Assembly: GCA_034670405.1 (NCBI GenBank)
Contig: JAXDDX010000115.1
Span: 341,501-405,500 of the forward strand
Reading direction: 5' to 3'
Origin: Hoplostethus atlanticus
Taxonomy: Eukaryota; Chordata; Actinopteri; Trachichthyiformes; Trachichthyidae
Length of the DNA: 64,000 nt
The stretch's first letter is position 1; every line of letters begins with the position of its first letter. Below are positions 11,901 to 23,850 of the stretch, piece after piece. A program made the translations under genes and the position numbers. Under the pieces are notes generated by a model, which ran no database searches, was not told the DNA's origin, and saw only the letters and a program-made list of their open reading frames with translations.

Positions 11901-12479
11901 AATAGTGTCAGCCTATTATCAGTACCACTTTTAATCGGATTTTTCAATGTATTTGTGTATCCAATGTCTTTCCTATAGTATAAAAAAAGATCTTATTTTT
12001 TTTTAAGGTGGGTGACCTGCCAGTGGAAAAAAAAACATGTCAACCGCAACCATTCCAGCAGAAATTGTCATTGTGTACTGCTGACATGTTACTACAGAAT
12101 ACTTGCTATATACTTGCTGAACTTGAATCTAAAAGATGTTGATTTTATGGCTGTTTTCAGTCCATGTTCAATGTTGTATGATGCCAGGTCAGTGAGCAAA
12201 TCAACGTCAGATTTCAATGTTGACTCGTCGACTCAGCATACAGTGTAATGCCGGTGTTAAATGTCCTCCAACTCTCATGGTTCAGAACTAAGTTTCCCAA
12301 AAGCACCTCGATGTACCAACCATTATGATCTGCTGGACTATGTTGGGCTGATCATGCATCCATGCTGGCAGCAGCTTGGTTGATGGGTTGCTCTATTCTG
12401 ATCGATTACAGACTTTGCGAGAGGCTCCGATTGCATCTATTTTGTGGTCTTGTGCAGGTACATATGAGTTAACATATTA
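8910..12479. other. unassigned stretch with hairpin and short repeats
   Basis: No gene was found. It contains a hairpin at 9435..9510, a partial tandem duplication at about 10370..10560 (TATGGGTGCCTAATGTTACA-like motif twice, beside TTTCGTCCACGAAAT twice), and a stretch near 10995..11060 with repeated AATAAAGTCGTAATATTACG-like phrases common in fish MITEs. Open frames of 60 to 100 codons at 10714..11025 and 12012..12248 have no family motif. Confidence 0.5.
9435..9510. repeat. 76-nt hairpin
   Basis: TTATTGCAAAATAAG at the left is a perfect inverted match to CTTATTTTGCAATAA at the right. The inner part continues imperfectly as CCAGGGTGA/TCACCCTG, leaving a loop of about 18 nt. It may be a small palindromic MITE; a structured RNA cannot be excluded. 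Confidence 0.85.
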
Positions 12480-12487
12480 GGTAGAAC

Positions 12488-13544
12488 CAGGGGTTAAAGT
12501 GAGATTTGGCAGGTGGGGGAACCCTAAGATCCGGTGTAGTGGTGCAGTGGGGAAAAATGACTCACCTCATAATAATTATTGTTTATTTATTATTTATTTA
12601 AGACATTTCACAATGTACCAGATAACATCAACAACACATAGTGTACACAGTGTTTCCCACAGAATTAGATTCTATTTGTGGTGGTAGCTGACCGGTTGGG
12701 CTGGCACCCACACACTTTCTTAAATTAATTATTAAATAATACTGTATATAAGGTGCTCCACTGTCAATATTTTAATTGCCAAGTACTTTGTGACAAATAA
12801 CAATATATACAGCTCAATTGCTTCACGTTGTGTCAAACATGTAACAAAATATATACAGGCACAGAAGAATAGAAATGAGGCTTTTCTGCCCTGCTTCTAC
12901 ATCTCTCTGTGTTTGCTGTCAATCTCACCTGTTGCTTCTGCCCTAGCTGGCTGCTGTGGGAGAGCCACGTCCGCTTCCTGATTGGGTCTTATCAGTCAGA
13001 CGTATCCTTCCCTGGCGATGGATAGTGCTCCTGGTACCGCGGTAATATGTCGCTGTATTTGCTTTGCGACGACTCCCAATCTATAATCTCCGCCGCGTTT
13101 ACCGCCTTATACTCGTTTGTTACTTTCAGTAACAGTCCCACCTCGTCGTCCGTCCAAACAAAGACACCTCTGCTCTTACTTTTCGCTATTGCTGTTCTTC
13201 ATAACGATATTTGCTGCAACTAAGCAGAGCAGACAATCTGCTTCCTGTTTACACCGGCACACGCATACCCAGTGTAGGTGAATGGTAACGTGATATGCGT
13301 TTTTATGGACGGAGATAATTTCTGAAACGGTGCTATAACGCTTGTGTGGACCGAGATCGTTTTCGTTTTAAAATGGAGTTTTGAAACTGGATGTAGATTC
13401 AGAGAGGAGGCTATACGGAAAGTAGGGGCGGTTGGAAGGAACGCCAGGCTGCAGCACACGAAAATGAACTCGCTTGACATTATTATGTATGAAACTGCCA
13501 CTGAAACACCGTTCCGGACCGTTCCAGCCCACTTTAATCCCTGC
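12488..13544. mobile_element. non-autonomous hAT element B, copy 1
   Basis: Starts CAGGGGTTAAAGTGAG and ends CACTTTAATCCCTGC, flanked by GGTAGAAC at 12480..12487 and 13545..13552 (one extra base at the right end). The same element recurs at 33958..34748 with its own perfect duplication. The interior includes a CAGTGTTTCCCACAG segment and a block (13226..13400) also found inverted at 14706..14925. Open frames inside are short and unconvincing. Confidence 0.88.
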
Positions 13545-13730
13545 GGTAGAACATAACTAAACATGAAAAAAATAAATAAAATTACTTCAGCTTTTATCCA
13601 GCCATTTTGCACTTGCCAGGCAGAATTATTTAAAAAAATTACATTTGCAGGGAAACAAAGAAGCATGGCTATATCAGGCATGTGATTGGCAAAGGATAAA
13701 AAAGCAGGAAAATATACAGAGCGCGGCGCG

Positions 13731-13731
<1 letters not shown>

Positions 13732-13785
<54 letters not shown>
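13732..13785. repeat. (AC)n microsatellite
   Basis: About 27 uninterrupted AC units. Confidence 0.97.
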
Positions 13786-13789
<4 letters not shown>

Positions 13790-14017
13790 AGAGAGCTACC
13801 CGAAAAAATGATATGCTTAAATAAATATGAAATTCTATTTAATATACTCAGATCAATAAGAGACAGACGTTAAGTAGTAAATTACGTTTTTTTATTTTCA
13901 GAACTAGTTCAATTATGCCCTCAATGTCCAACAATGTCCTTTCCTTAAAACACACCCTCAGGCTGCCTAAGTGAGGTCTTACTAAATCAAACACTGTCAC
14001 ACTTTACTCTTTATGCC

Positions 14018-14204
14018 TAGTGTACTTTGATCGGGCACAGTTGCCCCAACGGATTACGCTGCAGCCATAGCAGCCCATTTCGCGACTGCCGCCTAAGGCG
14101 ATCTCGCGGGCAATTCCAAAACTTTTTGTACCTATTTTGGGATATAAATGACAAATATGTACATATAGAGCCAGAGGTTTAAAAATAGTGGAATTCCCCT
14201 TTAA
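14018..14204 (+). repeat. dispersed repeat A, copy 2
   Basis: Same unit as at 5411..5616, including CAATTCCAAAACTTTTTGTA and the closing GGAATTCCCC. It is the most diverged of the three copies. Confidence 0.8.
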
Positions 14205-14705
14205 GGCTTCATGGATGCAGCACAGTGCTACGTTTCTCAATACTGAAGCTATCAGTGAAATTATGGCCTGTACTAGTCAACATCAACAATGTTTAAATAG
14301 GGCCTGTACCATGGTAAATTATGTATACAATAATTACCATGGTACCATGGTAAAACTAAAATTACCATCAAACTACTATGACAGTTTTTTTGTTAGGGTA
14401 ACCTGGCCTCTTTCCAACACTAGATGGCACTCTTCTACTAATAAATGAATGGGATCCATCAAGTTTATTTTACAAGTGGAAATCTAGCATAAGAGAAGCT
14501 GCTCTGACACGGAGTACAATAACGTTAGCTGAAAAGACATAACATACATAACCTACAGAGCTAATGGTATTAGTCAAAACCATATAAAATAATGGTTTTA
14601 ATATAAAATGTCCTTACCTCAGGTGATCTCGCCACTCACTCAAAATGAGCCATACAGTGCAAGAAGAGAGTGGTGTGTTCACAGACAAGCTGTGTTTGCT
14701 GCTGT

Positions 14706-14925
14706 GTTAGGCTACATCCACACTAATACATTTTTGTTTTAAAACTGAGTTTTGAAACTAAAAGGATCTCCGTCCACAGAAGCGTTTTAGCACCGTTTCA
14801 GAAATTATCTCCGTCCATGCTATTACGCCTGAAAACGCATATCACGTAACCATTCACCTACACTGGGCATGCGCGTGCTGGTGTAAACAGGAAGCAGATT
14901 GTCTGCTCTGCTGTTGCTTAAGAGC
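14706..14925 (-). repeat. dispersed repeat block, inverted copy of part of hAT element B
   Basis: From CTACATCCACACTAATACAT to about GCAGATTGTCTGCTCTGC this matches the reverse complement of 13226..13400 and 34388..34565. Finding it alone shows that it is a repeat unit of its own that was captured by hAT element B. Confidence 0.75.
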
Positions 14926-15136
14926 AGGTCCTGACAGTTGAGTAGAATATTTTGCTCAATGCAGTTCACTCATATGAGCTGACAGAAAAACACTGTAGGA
15001 ATCATTAAGGAGATTCGTCCGTCCGTCCAGAGATAGACCTTTTTTTTTTAAACCAGAAACAGAAGTCTCACTCAAGAAGTCTCGCTCTGAAATCTGAAAG
15101 ATGAGATGAATTGTTGCATGAAGAGGTTAAACAAAG

Positions 15137-16339
15137 CAGGGTACCCCCAGGATTCTCCAAGTTAAATTTAAGGACTTTTTAATACCACTTAGAATTAAAT
15201 TTAATGCCAACTTCACGGCCATACTGGCAAAAGTATGAAGGATATAATGGAAAATCAGTATGGATTTTAAGCCCTAGAAAATAATTATTTACCAAGTACT
15301 TGAATTTGATAAAACATGTTATTATAATACTCACATTAATATTTAACACACAATAGCTTTGTGAGCGCCCTTCACATGATCAGCGACAAAAACGCTCGGC
15401 GCTGGCATTCATTTCCTATTTGGCAAGTGTCGCCGCCGAACCTAGCGTCGCCGCCGCCCTCGGCGTTCTGCGCCCTGGGTACAGACACTGGGAGACCCCC
15501 TGGCGCTGCACTCAAAGTTCAACTATATTCAACTTTGACCTTTGCGACGCGCAACCAATCACTGGAATCTAATAGCTCTTAGTTTGCTATTCATTAGTGA
15601 TCGGGTTAGAGATGGAGAGCAGTGGGAAAGAGAGGCGTTTGATATCATAGCCGTGAAATTTAAAAAAAATATATAGAAGAGAAACTTGTTTTATGTGTGT
15701 CGGAGCATCCCGAATTATACAACATGACCTTAAATCATACCATGATCTGACTAAAAAGTCTGTATCATGGAATGATGTCGGTTTACAGACGGGACTACCA
15801 GGTTGGTTGACAGCTTAGTACAGGACGTATATGCAGCCAGTCTATATTCACTTCTATGGCTGTGCTAGTATGACCATTGGCGATGTGGTTAGCTACGGTC
15901 ACCGGCTGATGCGGGTGACGCTGATCATGTGAAGTAGTCTCGTCCAACCTGGCGTTGATGCCGACGCTTTGCGCGGATCATGTGAAAGCCCCTTAAAACG
16001 ACACTTGCCCATTCTGAGACGACGAGCTAGCTTGTTAGCAGCACACTCCACGGTCAAGAGCGTCAATACACTGACGTAAACATTACCTGTACTGTCGTAA
16101 TGTCCAAGACACACCAAACAGAGTAAATTGTAACGTTACACACAAAAGATTTTATACATTTGACAGTTATTCATGACGTTACGGTATTTATTTGATCCTA
16201 CGAAAGGACAAGAAAGAAACTTAAGACCTTTGCAAATGAAATTCAATACTTTGTAAACGAAATTCAATACTTTTAAGGCCTTATTTTGAGAATATTAAAT
16301 TTAATGCTTTAATACTTTTAAGACCCCGCGGGTACCCTG
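15137..16339. mobile_element. non-autonomous hAT-like element with nested MITE
   Basis: Starts CAGGGTACCCCCAGG and ends CGCGGGTACCCTG, flanked by ACAAAG on both sides (15131..15136 and 16340..16345). A 6-bp duplication is shorter than the hAT norm of 8, so the true duplication may have decayed. The subterminal TTAAATTTAAGGACTTTTTAA and AATACTTTTAAGACCCCG are typical of fish hAT MITEs of this type. A second MITE (15365..15994) sits inside. No transposase is present. Confidence 0.87.
15365..15994. mobile_element. nested MITE, copy 2
   Basis: Reverse-orientation relative of 6939..7559. The left end CCCTTCACATGATCAGCGAC and right end GATCATGTGAAAGCCC form the inverted repeats. The shared interior includes the segment around CTGTGCTAGTATGACCATTG. 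It is inserted in the 15137..16339 hAT-like element. Confidence 0.78.
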
Positions 16340-16426
16340 ACAAAGGTTTCTGGTTAAAAAGAGGTCTACCTCTGTAGCGATCCTTTCCATAATGTTGTCA
16401 GACACACGAATAACGATCTGAGCCTG

Positions 16427-16620
16427 TCAGTGGCAAAAACAAGCACTTTTAGTGGACGTACTATGATCGGCGCACTTCCCCCAACAGCCATAGCAACCCG
16501 TTTCGCGACTGCCGACTGAAGTTGATCTACCGGAGCAATTCCAAAACTTTTTGTAGCTATTTTGCGGTATAAATGATGAATTTGTACACATAGAGCCAGG
16601 TCTAAAAATACCGGAATTCA
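16427..16620 (+). repeat. dispersed repeat A, copy 3
   Basis: Close match to copy 1 (AAGCACTTTTAGTGGACGTA through ACCGGAATTC). Upstream, 15045..15130 and 16346..16395 match the sequence upstream of copy 1 (5286..5400) in inverted orientation, split by the 15137..16339 element. This suggests that both belong to a larger rearranged repeat. Confidence 0.8.
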
Positions 16621-16639
16621 AAGTTATCTCGCTAACCCA

Positions 16640-17368
16640 CTAATCTCGCTTCGTGGCCTCTGGCTAGTTTATTAATTTAGCAGGCTAAATTTGCAGATAC
16701 GCAAACACTAGTAATTTAGCGACATAAAAACAGTGAAATAACAACCAACATGGCAAGCCATGGGACCCTGCGATAAGTGAAAATCAATCAATAACTGATC
16801 AATCGACAACAAAGTCAAAGTAGACCTGTATTTTAGACATATCACAAGGAATAATCTTGACATAGCTGAATTATCCGATCCGAAGCGACGATCTTCTTGT
16901 CAAGTGACGATGTACTGACGCACGAGCGCGACTGGGGTACCAGGTGTGGAATTGGGCATGTGGAGCTCGAGCCGAGCTGAACGCTAACAAACATCCTCGT
17001 GGATACTTGGAAAGGAAAAAAATCTTCACGCACTTCAGCCTATAGATGTCCTCAAATCCTCTCCATTTCACTCGGGCAGCTCATAACGCACACCACCCCC
17101 AACCCCCCCCCCCCAATTTTTTTTAATGGATCTGCATGATTCACGTGTGTCACATTTTCAGGTCGGAAAATCCAGAATTCCGGATTAATCCGGAAAAATC
17201 ACATCCCTGCTATATGATTGGCTGTTTACGGCCCAAGGACATGAAAAGTTGGCTGTCCACACGTCAGCTAACGTTACCTGTTCCAATGACCTGTTGATAG
17301 AGGTGCACTGATAGCGTAATATTGGAATTGGTGCTGATCCTGCTCCTAAGTACTCATAATTGGATCTG
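16640..17368. other. no gene seen
   Basis: Non-repetitive sequence up to the retroviral insertion, with a C-run near 17096..17116. Short frames on the minus strand (16842..17071) show no motif. CAAG at 17369..17372 is the retroviral target duplication. Confidence 0.5.
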
Positions 17369-17372
17369 CAAG

Positions 17373-18112
17373 TGATGTCGGGGGGAGGAAGAGTCCCGGT
17401 CAGGGCCAGTGATAAGGACTGGACCTCCTCGCCAACACTTAATCTTCATAATTCAGTTGTTACTGGAGTCTCACAACAGGTTCAAAGAATTCACTGGAGA
17501 TGATCAGAGTTCGACGCATAGAGTTTTATTCTTCAACAGAAACAAAACCCGGGTTGGCGCCGGAACCAGACCAAAGTACAACTGTCTATGCATGATCTTA
17601 TATATCCTAAAAACTGGGAGGAGAATGGGAGGAGAATGGGTGGAGAATACTGATTCTACGCCCTTTTCTCATTCATTTCAGCTTTGTCAGCAAGAAAGTT
17701 TTCTTTGTATCAAAAAAGTAATGGTGTCCCATCGCGGCCGAAATACCCATGAAAACCATGGCGCTGGCATTCACCATTATACATGGCCACCTGGGCCTCT
17801 CTTGTCTGCGCCTGCTCCGCCTGGTTTTTTAAGGCCTCTGCAGCCTGACCTTGGACACCCTTATTGCAAAAGGGCCTCAGACTGTATTTTTTTAACTTTA
17901 TGATTACTGTAGGGAAACTGTTAGACTATGTTTTTGAAGCTTTATTGAAACTTTATGATTACTTTATGATTACTTTATGATCTTTTAGGTTACATGCTTA
18001 ATCAAACATATTCTATATTTATGTAGATTTATCATAACACACACACACTCTGGATTATATTGCTTATTACAAAGCATCTCATCGCTTAATACAAAGCACA
18101 TTATTTACAACA
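17373..18112 (-). repeat. 3' LTR of the endogenous retrovirus
   Basis: 740 bp, nearly identical to 27104..27852 apart from a handful of substitutions and one short indel. It ends at the CAAG duplication on its outer side. Confidence 0.93.
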
Positions 18113-18124
18113 TTTCCCCCCTTT
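18113..18124 (-). other. polypurine tract of the retrovirus
   Basis: The sense strand reads AAAGGGGGGAAA directly before the 3' LTR, the expected plus-strand primer position. Confidence 0.85.
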
Positions 18125-20171
18125 GGGACTTACCAAAGTCCCACTAAAATGCTGCTTATCAGGTTCAAACATGTTTCTCTAAAGTGCACAGAATACACAT
18201 ACCGAACATGGCTCCTGGGTAACCAACACAAAGAGAAAAACGTAAACAGAGCAAATTCAGGATATCAAGTCACTGAATCAAGAGCTTAAGCTCATACTCG
18301 TCATAATATAAATTGTCTTAACCAATCAGAAATAGTGTATAGATTATATTGTCACTCTGTGAGATTATATTAACAATCAATTTTCAGTGTAAGCCACTCC
18401 AGTGTAGATTACTTAATTTGTGTGGATATTACAATCAACAACTCTGTTCAAACAGTATAATGTCAAACAATTTATCATCAATCTATGGCACATCTATGTT
18501 AACTATAGGTGTTAAGAAACCTATACTTCTAAAAATAAGTCATCATTTAGTCGTCGTTAGTCATCTTCATCAGTCGTCTTCAACCCAGACACTTTGCGTG
18601 CCGTAGAGAGTCACTAACATGAGAGGATACTAGAACCTCGTCGTTCATGTTAGTATGGGTATCTTCCAAGTCAGTTTCAGTCCATATGTGAGTTGGCATC
18701 TCGGTTTTGATAGGGGTAAGGTGGCTTAGGGGTTGGATGGTTGTAGGGGTAGGATGGTTTGGGGTAGGATGGCTTAGTGGTAGGGTGACTTAGGGGTACG
18801 GTGGCGTAGGGGTAGTGCGTATGCCAGTGCCACGCAGCCGTTGGTATCCGCCAATGACATCATAGCATGAATTCAGACAACGGGTCCTGAGATCCTTTTC
18901 TTTTGCCAACTCATTCACTTGGGTCTCCAGCTGTCGTTGGTGTTGGTTCATCTCAACCACACGGGCTTCCAGCTCCTGCAGTCGATTCTTCTTTGATTAG
19001 AGTAGCTGGTCCTGTCGCATCCTGCTCGATGGTGGGAGAACTCTGATGGGTGCCTCCTGGATCTGATGCTCTCAGCTGCTGCGTCTCCCACTCCGACTCC
19101 TCTGGTCCTGGTACGGTGATCAACACATTTCCCTGTTGGTACCACTGGTTCATGGTTTGGCGTGGTTGGTTCATGGCTGGGGATGCCCTGTATGGATAGA
19201 GGTTGCATATCAAAGCTCTGATTTTGTGGGACTGATGGCCACGTGTATCCTGGGCCTTCTTCCATGATTTATCTATTAAAATAAAAAAGAATTGTTAGTT
19301 TTATTTTTTATTTTATTTTTTATTTTTTAGGCAACCCTGGGCATAGTTCATATACATCGGCTTTGTGGAACCCCCCGTATATATTTGCAGTTTGTCTGCA
19401 TATAGACCATAACTAAATCTATCTGAAAGCTGTCTTACACCTTTCTTTCCTTGTCTTGCTAATGAGCCATGAGTGCTAAATAATATATCATGTCCGAGTT
19501 TTAGGGTGACTACTTCTATTTTGGTCTTGGTGTATAGGGGCGTAAAATGTGTTCATTCTATAATCTAGTGTGGATAAGTTCAATTAGTTTATTTGGTGGC
19601 AATTTTCCTTGTTTTACTGCCGTAGCTCCGGCTGTTAAAGCACAGTCAATCAGCTGCCTCTGTTTTGTAACTGCTTCTTTTTCCCTAACACCCTCATATA
19701 TTAGCCAAATTGTAATTGTTGCCATTATTCCCCATAACCCCCTTCTATTTACTCTCTCTCCCTTATGTTCTAGATGGCCCTTCCCCTGGGTTTGTTTCTC
19801 GTCCCCTTGGACTTTCTGTTGAGCTTGTGGGTGATTCATTATCTGAATCTGCTTCACTTTCCTGTCTTGATGCTAACGATCCACTACTTGCTGGGCTACT
19901 TCTGGCCCGTCTGGCAGCCAATCTCTGGGATCGTCTTTCCCCCTGTGGGCTCTGGGACCATCTAGTTTCTTGTGGGGTGGTGTCACCTACCCCTTCTGAC
20001 CGTGGGGTGGCGTCGCCTTCCCCCTCTGACCCAGGGCGTGCTCTCCTTCTGTACGCTTCAGCCGTCCCTTCTGGGTCATCTGCTCTGCAGCAATGATTTA
20101 GGTGGAACCAAAACCTCTTACCTTCGACCTTTAGTGCTGTTGGGGTTGCTAGAATGATTTTAAAAGGGCCT
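18125..20171 (-). mobile_element. retroviral region between pol and the 3' LTR
   Basis: About 2 kb where an envelope gene would be. Open stretches at about 19558..19857 (one hydrophobic segment, IMATITIWLIYEG) and 18948..19265 (proline- and arginine-rich) do not resemble a surface or transmembrane subunit I know. Low-complexity TTAGGGGTA-like repeats occur at 18710..18820. The env identity is unproven. Confidence 0.5.
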
Positions 20172-23100
20172 TCACGTCTGGGTTGGTCCCACTTTTTTGA
20201 ACACCTTGACGTATACCCACTCTCCTGGACGCACTCTCTGCAGTTGGTCTAGGATGTCAGCGTCTCTGTCCTCTGCGGCGCCTTTTACCTGGTGAAATAT
20301 CAACTTATGGATTTGGGTTAAATGCTGCACATAACTTACTAATTCTTGTTCTAACTGCTCCAGTGGAGGACCTTCATATGGGCCTCTAAGATATGGCACA
20401 GGCATTGGTCGTCCTGTAAACATTTCATGCGGTGTTAGATGCGTTAGTCTGTTAGTTTGTGATCTCATGCACATTAGCGCCAGAGGCAATGCTTCCACCC
20501 AATTAAGTTTCCCCTCGTAGTCTGCCAATATTTTAGCCAATTTTGCTTTTAGAATGCCATTAGCTCGCTCAACTGTTCCCTGTGACTGGGGGTGGTATAC
20601 ACACCCAAACTTCTGTTTTATCCCTAGCATCTTAAAGGTTGTTTTGGTAATTTCTGCTATAAAATGTGGTCTGTTGTCTGAGCTAATAGCATCTGGTATG
20701 CCAAATCGTGGGAAGACTTCTTTGCACAAAAATTTTGCTACCGTTCTAGCATTCGGGTTTGCTGTTGGCACCGCCTCAACCCATCTGCTGAACCTGTCAA
20801 TCACAACCAAAATATACCTCATTCTTCCTATTCGTTGGGTCATATCCACGTAGTCTATCATTAGATGTCTAAAGGGACCATCTGGTGGAGGAATGTGTGC
20901 TATTGGGGCCGAAAATGCTTTCCTTACATTATATTGAGCACACACGTCACATTCATGCAATGTTCTGTCTACTGTGGCTGCTAAAAACGGCATCCACCAG
21001 ACTGCCTGAAGGCGTTTTATCACTTCCCCCCTTGCGCAATGGTCCTGACCATGCGCATTTCTAATAGCATAACGCAACAAAGAAATAGGCAACACAAAAT
21101 GACCATGGGGGCTTCTCCATAACCCTTTTTGGGGTCCGTCCTGCGTTACTTTGACAGCACCTCTTTTTAGCCATACTGATTGTTCATAAATATCAGCCCT
21201 CTCCTGTGCCAGTATAAGAGAGGAGAGAGTCGTAAGTGGCGCACAATCTTCTGCAAGCAGCAGTGGCGCCATACTGTTGCTGATTGCCGCTCGTTTAGCT
21301 GCTTCATCAGCTAAGTTATTACCTGTGGCTATCAGAGAGTCTGTTTTTTGGTGAGCTGGACACTTGATGATTGCAACCGCTGTTGGGAGGTGTATGACAT
21401 CTAGCAGAGCAGAGACAGCTTCTCCATGTCTTACCGGAGTGCCATCTGCTCTACAAAATCCTCTCTGTTTCCAGATGCTACCGTCTATATGACACACATC
21501 GTATGCGTATTGCGAATCTGTATATACATTAAGTCGCTGCCCTCGAGCCAATTTACATGCGGCTGTTAAAGCCTTGATTTCTGCTAGTTGTGCAGAACAT
21601 AGTTGGGCAATCTTAGTTGCTTGAATGTTTGTAAAGGTGTTATCTTTATTCAATTGTACTATGCCATAGCCGGCATGATTTTCCTGTAGCATCTCTAAAA
21701 CAGGAGCCGTCTACAAACAATGTGAGATCTGCTGTAATAGGTTGAGCATGCAGGTCATCACGTGCTTGCATAAAATCATGAGTTGCTTGGACACAGTCAT
21801 GTGGAGATCCGTCCACAGGCAATACCATCCGAGTTGCAGGATTTACTGTATTGCATCGTTGGATGTTAAGTTCGGGCGCTGAGAGTATATCCTTGTACCC
21901 AGTTTTTCTAGCCTGAGTTAGAACGAACCGTGGGCTTGTGAGCAAGGCGTGTAACTGATGAGACGTATAAAGGGTCACTGAGTGGCCCATAGTTAGTGTG
22001 GAGGCTTTTTGAAAAGCGAAAGCAGCTGCAGCCAGTCCCTGATAACAGGGTGGCAGACCGGACTCAATGTTATCCAATTTGGTGCTATAGTAAGCTAAAG
22101 GCTGTTTGCGCGTTGGCGTATCCTGCATTAATACTGCATTTGCATATCCTGCTCGTTCTGCAACATACAAATGGAAAGGCTTTGAATAGTCCGGATTTCC
22201 GAGTGCTGGAGCCGATTGCAGGTCCCCTTTAAGTGCGCAGAAGGCCCCCTCAGCATCCTCAGTCCACTGTAAGTGGGCTGAGCTGTTATTTTGTCCCGCC
22301 GCTCGTATGAGGGCTCTCATAGGTGCTGTCTTGACAGCATAGTCACAAATCCACTGACGGCTGTATCCCGCCATCCCCAGAAAAGAAAGCATCTGTCCCA
22401 CCGTTTGCGGTTTGGGAGCGTTAGTTATGGCTTCTACTTGGGAGGGGGCAATTAGCCTTTTATCCCCGCTCAATCTCCTTCCTAGGTAATCAACTTCCTC
22501 TTGGCAAAACTGCAATTTGTCTCGGCTGACTTTGTGTCCACCGTGTGCTAGCGCTGTCAACACTGCAACAGAGTCTATCTCACACTGCTGTTTTGTAGGA
22601 CTACAGATCAATAAATCATCCACATACTGGAGCACTGTACTGGGGACGTCTAAATGTTGCAGATCTTCGGCTAACACCCTGTTAAATATGCTGGGACTAT
22701 CAACATAACCTTGAGCGACGCGTGTATATGTGTATTGTTGCTGCATGTATGTAAAGGCAAACAGATATTGTGAATCTGGATGTAGTGGCACACCGAAAAA
22801 AGCTGAGCATAAATCAATTACAGTGTACCAGTGTGTGTCAGGTGGAATGTTGGTCAGCAGTGCATGTGGGTCTGGGACAATGGGTGTCTCGGCATTCACA
22901 ATGGAGTTGATGGCTCTCAAATCATGCACTAATCGATAATCGGCAGAATGTGGCTTTTTAATTGGAAAAATCGGAGTATTGCAAGGGCTTTTTGTTTTTA
23001 TCAATACACCTGCTGCCAACAGGCCCTCAATTGTGGGTCTAATTCCTTCTATAGCATGCTGCTTCAGCGGATACTGTTTTCTATAGGGGAGCCTTACCTG

Positions 23101-23850
23101 TGGTTTAAGTTTTATGCGTATGGGTTGTGCTGACTTAACTTTCCCTACATCTGTCTTATGTTTTGACCATAGTTCCTGTGGTACTTGTTTCAATAGATTT
23201 TCATGTTCGGCTATTAATGGCAACTGTGTGAGAGTTCTTTGATTTACTAAAACTTTCTCTGCCTGTCCTTCATCAACTGTGCGCAGGGATATTCTAATGT
23301 AAAGTCCATCAGATGACACGTGAATGTTTTTGTTTTGGGTGGCTTTCCATTCATGTACTTGCAATGCCGCCTTCACCATTGGGCCAAGTTCATGGGATTC
23401 GTGTCCTTTTGTCACCATCAATGTGACATGGGGGGTGGAGTTTGTCACTTGAAACCAGTCTTTCAATTTTGAAGGGAGCTCTATGGCTGCTGCTGCCCCC
23501 TGTGGTCCTATATACACGTTTTGGCTGACCACATAGTATGGTTTTCTGTTAATCAGAGCATCCCAGCATTCCTCATAGTCTGTCTGTTGTCTCTGTTCAT
23601 CATACATAAGAGTACAATGGAGTGGTAGTTGTGGTTCGATGGTTTGTCTCATTTGGGTTTTCACGCATGGTTTCCACGTGTTCCACTCTTGGAGCAGACT
23701 GGATTTTGGCATTAGCCGGAGCCAATATACCAAAGGCTGGGTTATGCTGAGGTCTCTCCAAACTGACATCATTCTTGCTGATGAGTCTTCTGGAAAATCT
23801 ACATAGAGACCTTCCTTAGTGCACATAATGTTGGCTTTTAGTGGACACAA
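20172..23850 (-). mobile_element. retroviral pol region
   Basis: In sense order: an unusual N-terminal segment with two H-x-T-L motifs (near 23611..23619 and 23422..23430); reverse transcriptase at about 22400..23150 with YTVIDLCSAFFGVPLH and LQYVDDLLI; RNase H at about 21300..21800 with LNVYTDSQYAYD and CPAHQK; integrase at about 20200..21100 with an H-H-C-C finger (CDVC), the core D-D-E residues (IDYVD, SDNRPHF, TVERAN) and a C-terminal domain. RNase H and integrase style is gamma-like. The protease expected before RT was not seen. As a fossil it looks damaged. Confidence 0.92.

Noticed and set aside
13220-13786. 188-codon minus-strand frame starting with a Cys-Val run
   Set aside because: The start is the (AC)n microsatellite and the rest lies over the hAT element B end and repeat DNA, with no known family.
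17409-17903. 164-codon plus-strand frame over the LTR
   Set aside because: It lies antisense within the 3' LTR, which has promoter and polyadenylation signals rather than coding sequence; a truncated version appears in the other LTR.
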